DNA of 64,000 bases, taken from assembly GCA_917880885.1 (NCBI GenBank), contig OU862916.1, positions 47,962,831 through 48,026,830 on the forward strand, given 5' to 3'. The notes below the pieces were generated by a model, which saw only the letters and a list, made by a program, of their open reading frames with translations, was not told the origin of the DNA and made no database searches. The stretch is from Limnephilus marmoratus (Eukaryota; Arthropoda; Insecta; Trichoptera; Limnephilidae). Positions within the stretch are counted from its first letter, which is position 1. Each line of letters begins with the position of its first letter. The position numbers and the translations under genes were made by a program. This document shows, piece by piece, positions 55,346 through 64,000 of the stretch.

Positions 55346-57596
55346 CATTTACCGACACTTTTGAGTTCATAAATTAGGAATTTTGCGAGTAATTGCGAGA
55401 TTTCGATTGGGAGCTGTGACCGATGTCACTTCGATTTTTCAACACAACAAGTAGGTTGATTTTAAATTTTTGTTCCAATAATGTAAATGAGTTCCACGTA
55501 GGTATGAAAACATCTGCTTCTTTTCCTATTGAAGTAACTAAGTAGGGACTTAAAGGAGAAGAAGGAAATAACGGAATAAATGTATGAAAGAATATGGATT
55601 GGGAATATGGATTTAATTTTTTAAACTGTTTCAGAACCAAACATTTATATTTAAAATATTATTACTTAAAATGATAGGGGATTTATTTTTTTTTAACCAC
55701 TGGAGCGACAGCACATTTTAAATTTTTTTCTACGTTTGCTCGACATTTTCAGAAGATCATTTTTAAAACTTTTCGCCAACATTGAAAAAATCGTACCTTC
55801 AAAGTTTAACATGGAGATATAAAAACTTATTATAGTGCTAGATAGCCAATGAATTAACCTGTATTCTACCGTTTATTTCATATTTGTAGGATTTATGAAA
55901 AAAATATTAAAAAATCGTAGAATTTATAATAGCGCGAATCCCAAGTGGTTGTTACTTTGAAACTGCCGTGAGAGTCTATCTTATTCGAGTCAACATTGAA
56001 TATTTTCAATTTCTGTATATTGTCTGTGATTAACTTGATAATAAAAGGTGCATATCTATGAAAAAAGGACTCAAATTTAACGTTAAACAGCTGATCAGAA
56101 ATTCTGCGTGAAAAAAATATTTTTAACATCGTTATAAAATAGTCTACGAAGTTCGGATTTGAGAAATCTATGGTCATAATAGAAAAAGCATTTCAATGGT
56201 TTCGTTTTCAGTATAAAATAACAAACGTGGTAGCTACAAATATTTAAAAAATAAATTGCCGAATCAAGGAGATAACTGTAATTTTTTATCCGAAAAGCAA
56301 TCGGAGACATTTAAAATCGCGCCAATATATGGCAAAAATCGCTCCTGTGGTTAAGTAATGATTAATTTACAAAATATATAATCATTGACCGTACACTTAG
56401 GAAATTCTCGTTTTATTTTAGTCAAATTAACAATATTAGGTCGCAATATTATAATGCAGTTACACAGTTGACAATATTCGCAAAATTTAAAGGTACGCCA
56501 AAATATCTAGCTTTTTTATGGCAAAATTTCAAACTAAAACACCTTTTAATTCATTCAACTGGTAATAACGAATGGCTAATAGTATTCGCGTCATTATTGA
56601 AGTGGAACTTACATAGCCCCGTTAGGGTGATTTGAAATTCGGATGAAACGGAAATGACGCACTACGGCACTGTCAAGCATCAAACTGCGCTCAAGGCTCC
56701 TATTGGTTGAGATAAACAACGGAATTGAAATATAAAACTGCGCTCTTTGGCCGCTTTGTTCTTTTTCGGGTCGTCGGAATATAAAGCATAAATTCGCGCC
56801 TCACCAAGCGCGTCACAAATCTCAGCGGTCAGAGAAATCCAGCGTCGAATCCTACGAAATCCCAAAAAATAAAACATTTTTGTTTTTGTAAATCAATATC
56901 CAATATTCAAACCACTTTAAAATAAACAAGCGAAAGAAAGCGATATCTAGTTTCACTTCTATCACGTGTGAATTACACACTATAATTTTTTTTTACCTGC
57001 CTTGATTAAAGAGGGAAAAAAACAAAATTTTAATGGCGAGTGCCCCAAATGAAAATGGGTTTTTCCGAAAATATTAATAAATCACTCTAAGTATCAAACA
57101 AATAAAAATAGGTCGGGCGTAAACAAAATCATACAAATAAGTCGTCCCAATGTGGCATTACCCACAGTCTTGAATGCTGAAACAGCTGTCACAATAATAA
57201 AAACAAAAATACTTGCAGAATTTAATCTAACTTCAAATTTTACAGAACTTAAAATGAGTACTACGAAAAGCAGCTCAGTTGTCAAGAATAATTCAAACTG
57301 AAACGAGTACATTTCACACTTTGCTTTATTTTACGTTCCTTTGACATTGACTCAGCGATGGCTTAAATACGGAGCTTTTGCAAAGTCAAAGCGAGTCGAC
57401 TCCGACGTTAAAAATCCTCATCGCCAAACATTTAGATCCCTTGGTCGTACAGAGCTTTGGCATTGACATGAATGAAGTAAATGATATAATACTCGTACAT
57501 ATAATTTAGAAGTAGCAATAATCTGTGGTTCATAGAGGCAAACTATCGCTTGCCCAAATTTTAGGTGTTTTAGAAATATTGGCAAATTCCGAATCA
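55346..57596. other. No gene recognised
   Basis: About 2.2 kb. Minus-strand frames at 55374-55640 and, in two overlapping frames, 56310-55893 (KCFFYYDHRFLKSELRRLFY; MTIDFSNPNFVDYFITMLKI) are longer than their surroundings but match nothing I recognise. Confidence 0.5.
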
Positions 57597-58524
57597 GATG
57601 GGTGATTCTTTACCTTATGTGTTATCCTTTACGTTAAGACAGTATTAGACAGACAAAAAAGCAAAATCCATCGGATATCGGAAAGCGTCCGTCATAGGTT
57701 GTCAAATTTCTGCGATTTTCTATGGCTTGTCTATGCCTGACGCATGCGAAATGAATTAATTACCTACTTAACTCTTCCGCAGCCAACTGAGCCAAAGGTA
57801 GAACCCAAAATTAATATCCCTCTTATATCTACTAAAGAAATATATTTTTAGTGTTTAGGTATTCCTGCGCAAAAGATTAATACATAATATGCCTTTTAAA
57901 AAAATGTGAAAAAATCGTTGATCGCAGGAAAAAATATTTTGTCAAATGTAGGTATCCCTGCCCAATAAATGGACAAATAACAAAAAAAAGAAAACGGGAT
58001 ATCTATGGTTTAAATGCCCATAAAACAAAAAAAAAATCATGCGGCCGTCGGCTGACCCACATGGTAACGGACGTTATGTTTGGCATCTTGGCCTGTCGAG
58101 AGTTAAAAACATGAATTACTATTAATTTATTAAAACTATTTAAATTTAAGTCTAATACGCATTCATAAAAAATGATTATTTGATTTTCGTATTATTTTGA
58201 TGTTTGTACACGATGATATTCGATTCGCAAATATTCCCGCGACTGATATCTACAAGGATTATGCCGAAAAACGAGCAGTCATCCCTAGCTTGTCAGCGCG
58301 ATACAGAATACTGCATTTAAGAATATTGTCAAAATGTGTCGTATACGGCCGCTAAACGCGCGTTTCGCAAAAGGGTAAAGAATCACCCTTCTGAATGATG
58401 ACGTATGTCGGACGCCTTCCGGTATCCAACGAATTTTGCATTTTTATCTTAATTAACTCGTAACGCTGTCTTAACGCAAAAGATAACACAAAAGATTTAG
58501 AATCACCTTTCAGATGGTTCAATT
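57597..58524. mobile_element. Large inverted-repeat element
   Basis: GGGTGATTCTTTACC at 57600 is mirrored twice on the right: exactly at 58377-58392 (GGTAAAGAATCACCC) and, as part of a ~120-bp imperfect inverted repeat, at 58398-58520 (TGTCTTAACGCAAAAGATAA against TTATCCTTTACGTTAAGACA). TCAGATG flanks both outer sides. There is no transposase frame. The double right end suggests nesting or a duplicated terminus. Confidence 0.65.
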
Positions 58525-58577
58525 CTACTTAATTGTATTCTCTGGCAAGTCCATTTTCAATCGATAAGGATATAATT

Positions 58578-58667
58578 TTAGAGCTGGAACAAAACCGAGA
58601 TGAGTGGAGGAAGATTCTTGAGGAGGCCAACACCCACCAGGGGTTGTAGAGCCAATAGTGATGTTGA
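58578..58667 (+). mobile_element. LINE 3' end, RTE-like
   Basis: The plus strand reads ELEQNRDEWRKILEEANTHQ and GL then a stop, the closing residues of a common insect LINE ORF2, followed by AGTGATGTTGATGATTAC, a short TGATGA-type tail. Confidence 0.65.
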
Positions 58668-59711
58668 TGATTACAAAAACATGGTAAGCAATACATTATT
58701 CCCAATGAGTTGTGAAAAAAACTCAATACGGGAAGGACAGACACGTATAAGTACATTTTACATAGATATCATACCTTTAAAAAATACAACATATTGAAAA
58801 GGAAAAAAAATGCATTGTAAAGAATAGAGTTTTTAGAAATACTGAGGACATCCATACACAAAAATCATAAAAAACAGATGATTAAAGGCGAGCGAATATT
58901 CACTAGTTTAAAAATATTTTCAGGAAATATTCTTTAAGAGGAACGCATGCGTGGCCTGTTTCATACAAAATTTTGTTTTGGATTTACGGCTAAAATATCC
59001 AATTAAATATTTTTTTCTTTTTTTTAATTGATAAGTTAGGCATGTATACAGTTAGGATGTGAATCCGATTTTCGATTTTTGTTTTAAATTATAAAATATA
59101 GGCCCCAAAAGATGACGATTTATCCATGAATTTAGGAGGCAACTTTGGAATTTTTTTCTGGGCAAATGGACGCAATTTAAAAAAAAAAATCTTCACATCC
59201 TGAGTCAGGAATATGATGAAGTATACGATAAAATTTTATTCTGCACTGAAAACAGTTTTATTCGTGTAAAAAACCGAATTTAGATACGCGCAGATTTGTA
59301 GTAAAATTACTTAGGTTTTTTGATGCCGTCTCATCCATTCATTTGCCAGCCGTACGGGGCGTAGCTTGCGCGGGCCGGGGGCCGGGGGCCGACAAACCAA
59401 TACATACATAACTCAATCGCCTTACATTAACAATATGTGTATCTATGTCTTTGTTTGTTGACAATATGCAGGTGTTCGTTGTTTTAGAATCATTTTTGAA
59501 CTCTTTAATTTTAACCGAAAAAATCGAGAACGTATTCAACCATATTCAACGTATTTGTGTTTACTTGGTAGGTAGTAAGATTAAAAATTTTTGCAGTTCA
59601 GCTTTTATTTTTTAAATATTTTCTACGATATCGGGGTACCTACCTACCTAGGTATGTATGGCAGTGAGGCATGGGAACTGGCAGAGGTGAATGAAAGTAC
59701 CTAGACTGAAT
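58668..59711. other. No gene recognised
   Basis: AT-rich, with a small GC-rich spot (GGGCCGGGGGCCGGGGGCC near 59373-59391). Confidence 0.5.
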
Positions 59712-60135
59712 GCGAGGCGGGTATGCGTACCACTGCCCCGGAAACCATTTATTGGATAACCAACACTTCTGCCATAGGTCATCCCAAATAGTTCGCTACG
59801 TTTGATGACTTAGCAGGGTTGCCCGGGTTCATGGGGTGAGGTTTGTCCGAGTCTTGACGGCGGATGCGTCTGCCCACCAGCTGCATGGCAGGCCGGATCG
59901 GGAGAGAATGGTTGAGGGAATCTCTTTGACTTCTCCAGCCGTAGGTACTCTCTCTGAACATCGCCTTGCACCGCAGTGGGAGGGATGGATTCTTGCATCC
60001 GTCACTCCTAGATGCACTGACCCACAGATTCCTAATCACCCGCAATACTTACCATTTTATTTCTCAGAACTTCGTCTTCTTCCTTTTCTAAAAAGACCCC
60101 TCATTTTCCTCAGGGCCTCCTGTATGGAGCTAATG
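59712..60135 (+). repeat. Family B repeat, full-length
   Basis: Starts GCGAGGCGGGTATGCGTACC and has all blocks in order (TTATTGGATAACCAACACTT, GGTTCATGGGGTGAGG, GGCAGGCCGGATCGGGAGAG, GACTTCTCCAGCC, ACATCGCCTTGCACCGCAG). It ends GGCCTCCTGTATGGAGCTAA TG with an A run. It serves as the reference copy here. Frames on both strands across it are not genes. Confidence 0.88.
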
Positions 60136-60344
60136 TTAAAAAAAGCTGTAGAAAGAGATCCCTGAGGCGTATGTATAGAAAACATATATACATATATAGT
60201 AAACTCCGAAACGCCGGTTTTGGAACTTTACAGTACCTATAATTGAATGTGAAGTTACACATATTATTTGACTTTCAAATCTGACATAAACAAAGGACAA
60301 GATTATGTTTTTATACAATAGCTCCACACAGGCCCAGAAGAAAA

Positions 60345-60775
60345 TAATTCCCCTCAGGGCCTATGTCATCTTCGGGGATGCTGAGTGGAGGGTTTTTTTT
60401 AGGAAAGGAAGGAGAGGATGTTCTGGGAAATTAAAAGGTAGAAGGGGTGGGTTGGAATCTGAGGTCAGTGTGTCCAGGAGTGACGGACGAATGATTCTAT
60501 CATATCATATAATGATGATATGATGTTCCAAAAGAGCCCTACTCGTGAAATCAAAAGGTCTCCCTCAACCAGTCTCTCCCAATCTGGCCTGCCATGAAAT
60601 TGGTGGACAGACGCATCCGCCACCAAGACCCGGACAAACCTCATCCCATGAGCTCGGGCACCCCTGCTAAGTCACTAAACGTAGCGAACCACTTGGTGTG
60701 AGCTGTAGCAGAGGTGTTTGTTATCCAATAAATGGTTCCCTGGGCTGCGGCACCCATACCTGCCTCCCAAAATGA
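60345..60775 (-). repeat. Family B repeat, near full-length, inverted
   Basis: Minus-strand copy from TGCCTCCCAAAATG (60775 side) to CCCCTCAGGGCCTATGTCAT (60350 side). It carries an extra TCATATCATATAATGATGAT block near 60500. It faces the copy at 59712 across about 210 bp. Confidence 0.85.
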
Positions 60776-60954
60776 GTATTAACACTAAATTTTAATAGGC
60801 GTTTTTATTGCTGTTTTTTTTTTATTCCAAAAATATTCTTCGTCTTCGACGACATTATATTGATAAACTTTTCCTTGGAATTATCTCGCTGAGCATTTAA
60901 ATTGTTATTATTCTGAATTTAAGTTTTCTAAAGGTACAATCTTTTATTTCTTAC

Positions 60955-61045
60955 TGGCGAGTTCCCGGCATGCGTTGCAATGGCGCTTAATAAAGACATT
61001 GTTTCTCCCTGCGTGTCCTTTCCCATTCGTCCCGTTACAAACATA
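60955..61045 (-). mobile_element. Helitron 3' end fragment
   Basis: GAGTTCCCGGCATGCGTTGC on the plus strand matches the inverted 3' end of the Helitron at 61103. The final CTAG has become CCAG. Confidence 0.6.
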
Positions 61046-61102
61046 CATTGATTTTTATACATAGATGTTTCCTAATAGAATTCTTTGCAGAATTGTATAA
61101 TA

Positions 61103-61779
61103 CTAGCTGGTTCCCGGCATGCGTTGCAATGCCATATTCAAATAAATACTTTTTTCTCCCGGAATCACCTTCCCGTGCGTCCCCGTTCCCCTCCCGCTTC
61201 CCCTTCCTAGCTAACTTTATAAATTATCTAATACTTGCACTTTTAAACTCGCGATATCTTTCGAATGGTATGTCCGAATTGAATAATTCAAAAAGTTAAA
61301 TAAAGGTATTAAAGCAGTCTTGTTTATGAAGTAATTTATTTTGATAAGGATTAAAACCAAGATACAAATAAAGATCCTTTTCAAGCGGCGACATTTTAAT
61401 TAAAATTTTCAAATAAAAGAACACTTATTGTGGCATAACTATAATAGTTAGACATATGCTGTCGCGACACTTTTTGTAAATAATGATATCTTCTGCAAAG
61501 TCGTAGTACATTATTTTATTCTATCATTAATAGTTTTCGCAGCGCACGCGATGCAAAGAATATTTTAGGTAGTTTTTTTACACCTTGGGTTACATTATGA
61601 GAGTTTTAGTAAGGATCCCTAATTTTTTTGAAAATATAATATAGCCTATGTCACCCGGGGATAGTGTAGCTTCCTACCAGTGAAAGAATTTTTCAAATCG
61701 GTTCAGTAGTTTCGGAGCCTATTCGATGCAAACAAACAAACAAACAAACAAATCTTACCTCTTTATATAGTGTCTTAGA
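61103..61779 (-). mobile_element. Non-autonomous Helitron
   Basis: On the minus strand the 5' end is TCTAAGACACTATATAAAGA after an A, then (TTTG)n and GAATAGGCTCCGAAACTACT, a standard insect Helitron start. The 3' end has the hairpin GGCAT-TGCAACGC-ATGCC and CTAG before T (61103-61106). 677 bp, no genes. Confidence 0.82.
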
Positions 61780-61938
61780 TTACCTATCATTATTATTTCC
61801 GGAGCACTTCTAACAATACATGTCTCAGCTAATATTGGATGAACTAAGCAAAAGGGTGATTTCTCGTCTTGACGAAAATATATTGACATATAAAATTAAA
61901 ATTTCGTTTCGGTGGTTTCTCGCGTGTACACGTCTCGT

Positions 61939-61966
61939 AAACACCGGACACCGGACACCGGACACA
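61939..61966 (+). repeat. ACACCGG short tandem repeat
   Basis: Three and a half units of the heptamer ACACCGG. Confidence 0.8.
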
Positions 61967-62529
61967 CTAACACCATTACGAAATATGTCGGGAGTCTCCA
62001 ATTTTATAGGTGTCTCCTAAAAATATTATACTCAACAAAAGGGGCATTTCACCGTCTTCGTGCAAGTATTCGGGCATGGAAATAAATGCCTTATTTTGTT
62101 TAACGCTCTATTTTACTTATTTACAATTTGACGTCATGCATCCGATTCCCGTATCTCCTATAATAATATAATATATCCGTTAATTTCAAGACACTAAACA
62201 AAAAGATCATTCCTCGTATTCTCCGATAAAATGATGTTACATAATAATTACGCGGCCTTTTCTTTAAACCTCTATAACACCATTATGTTGCTAGCTAGCG
62301 CTGCAGCTAAATACCACTACATAGAAATTTTCCATTCCCGCCTCCCCGTTCCACACCCCAAACACAATATTTCGTTAGAAAGGGACAAACGAAAGTCATG
62401 AGATTATTGAAAATCGAGTTTGGTCGCCGGCAAACAATGGTCTTAAGCGTTTTAATTAATATTTTCAGCTACTGGTTGCTTTATTTCAATAGGCTATGTG
62501 AAATATATTGAAATGAGTTAATACTAAAT
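61967..62529. other. No gene recognised
   Basis: AT-rich; no recognisable feature. Confidence 0.5.
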
Positions 62530-62860
62530 TTAGTTGTGTGGATACACGATGCAAGGTGTATTTGATTTTGGCATCGTGTTTTGTGCTGGTGTATGTCTGA
62601 ATTAAAGACTGGTCTGATGTTAGTGTGTGAGGATCTATGTATGTTTTGTAATATTGCACTAGTGATATTGTATTTAGGTAGAACCGTAAAAGGAAATATG
62701 TTTGTCTTTGAATATATACATATTATATGTTTGATATGTGTATCCTACGGTAGATAGTAGATATTCTTATAGCTCGATTTTGAATCACCTAGATTTCTGA
62801 TATTTGTTTTTTAGTAATAGTGCCCCAGATATTAACTAAATAACATTTGATTTTGTTCTC
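62530..62860 (-). mobile_element. Decayed LINE ORF2 fragment
   Basis: Plus-strand landmarks GCATCGTGTTTTGTGCTGG, GTATTTAGGTAGAACCGTAA and GCTCGATTTTGAATCACCTA align with 38530-38720 (the frameshifted LINE), with many substitutions. Confidence 0.55.
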
Positions 62861-63349
62861 CTGTTAAATTTGTCAAACGTGGCTTACGATGGTGAACCTC
62901 TGAGCCATAGAATTTATCACGTACAAATAATTTGTTTTATGATTGATATTTCGGTGTCTGGGACGTGTTCCACATCAGTGAGCCGCCTTAACATATTTCT
63001 CATACGAATGACCGCATATCTGTATAACAATTTAGACCCTAGACCAGAGAGTATGAAAAAGCCGCACAATACTCATTTAGGGGTAGCCTCCCTCAATCCG
63101 CCCCTTCCCCATTCCTCCCCGTCATCCCTCCCGCCCCTTGAAGGAATGTTACTCCAGGGTCGCATTCATATGAGGAGGGTGTCACCGCAAAGACCTTTCT
63201 CTATGTTTGTTGAAAATAAACTACATGTTCCATTATTTAGATGACCACAAAATCCAGAAAAAAGCCGCGGGAATGTCTTCAGAATGCTGACAAAGAGAAT
63301 GCTGAAACGACGACAAACCACAAGTGGGTATATATTATTAATTTAAGCA
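62861..63349. other. No gene recognised
   Basis: A 124-residue plus-strand frame (62870-63244) is proline- and serine-rich at its C-terminal half because of a CT-rich tract. No domain is seen. Confidence 0.45.
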
Positions 63350-63620
63350 CTAGATGAAGTCCCCGGCATTACCCGCAGAATTTTAAAAATCAAAAGTAGG
63401 TAGTAATTTTCCTCTTATTTTGACCGTCAAGTGTACATAATTTCACGAAAAAGTATCAACATTCTGGTTTAAGGGGCAGGAAAAGGAGATGAGAGTTTTT
63501 CGAAATCTCACGTAGACGTTGCTTTTCTCTTATTTTGACGGTCAGGTTTTAAGTGTAAAATGTTCCTAATCTCAAAATAAAACGGTAGAGTTGCATTTAA
63601 AACAAATCCAGGCCGCGACC
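63350..63620 (-). mobile_element. Helitron 3' end, partial
   Basis: The minus strand ends GCGGGTAATGCCGGGGACTT, then CTAG before T (63350-63353). Inside, a CTTATTTTGAC(C/G)GTCA block occurs at about 63413 and 63535. The 5' end was not located. Confidence 0.55.
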
Positions 63621-63712
63621 GATCTGCATACAGACACTTCTCTCTTTGATATACGTTGTTAGGATAGGGTATCTAAAGAAAAAAGAAAATCGACCTAATC
63701 GACGAGCAAGGT

Positions 63713-63775
63713 TTGTCTCTTTTTAGTGTTGCTCGTTTCCGTTTCATCGAGTTTCAAATCACAACAGTACTAAAG
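63713..63775 (+). repeat. Repeat family D, partial
   Basis: GTTTGTCTCTTTTTAGTGTT and TTTCATCGAGTTTCAAATCA match the end of the copy at 18205. Confidence 0.65.
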
Positions 63776-64000
63776 AAGTTTTCATTTGAAAAAATGTGCA
63801 TATTTACATAAAATGTTTAAATAATATCTGATAATATATGGTTAGACAGGTAGAAGCCGATAGATTCTTCGTTTGTTATGTTTCATTCATATTTTTCTTT
63901 CTTTCGTATATGAATGCAAGGTTTTTAAAAATATCGATATTGATATATCGGTCTGGCAGGTCGATATATATATATATATATGTTTGTCTTTCTTTTAAAA

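Noticed and set aside
59779..60165. Overlapping frames on both strands as genes
   Set aside because: All lie in a full-length family B repeat.
61725..61752. CRISPR-like or satellite array (CAAA repeats)
   Set aside because: Simple CAAACAAACAAA run that is part of the Helitron 5' end; no spacers.

Overview
This window is AT-rich nuclear DNA from an arthropod, most likely an insect. That call rests on the mix of repeats: a Ty3/gypsy retrotransposon, LINEs whose ORF1 looks like baculovirus FP, tRNA-derived SINEs, Helitrons ending in CTAG, TTAA-flanked piggyBac-type MITEs and a mariner-type transposase remnant. I found no convincing host gene, no genuine tRNA or rRNA and no CRISPR array. Almost everything recognisable is mobile or repetitive, and much of it is nested.

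Layout. 0-12 kb: fragments of a tRNA-derived SINE (family A) and of a second SINE-like repeat (family B), two TTAA MITEs (one inserted in a family A SINE), LINE remnants, a small SINE and a 1.25-kb foldback-like element. 13-23 kb: a mariner-type element carrying a SINE, a MITE with internal tandem repeats, several family B copies, a Penelope-like 3' end and another inverted-repeat element. 23.1-27.8 kb: an apparently intact two-ORF LINE (minus strand) inside a Helitron-like element. 28-39 kb: a TIR-bearing repeat in two copies, a GC-rich solo LTR with TATA box and poly(A) signal, two adjacent Helitrons, and more SINE and LINE pieces. 39.4-42.9 kb: a truncated LINE interrupted by an unidentified 2.5-kb insertion flanked by a 4-bp repeat. 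43.5-44.7 kb: a Helitron with a LINE tail inserted. 46.2-54.3 kb: a complete Ty3/gypsy element (minus strand) with LTRs differing at one base in 803. 54-64 kb: LINE fragments, a large inverted repeat, a head-to-head pair of family B repeats and several Helitron ends.

Two elements look recent and possibly functional. In the gypsy element, gag overlaps pro by 37 nt at a textbook -1 frameshift signal; pro and pol are out of frame by one base at an 11-A run; and one catalytic RNase H aspartate is replaced by asparagine. In the LINE, both ORFs are open and in the same frame, with nuclease and reverse transcriptase motifs present. The clearest candidates for undescribed biology are the unidentified 2.5-kb insertion, the foldback element built from repeated CTCGAG/GTCAGATT modules, the SINE-like family B, and the divergent ~150-bp repeats in the gypsy 3' region.
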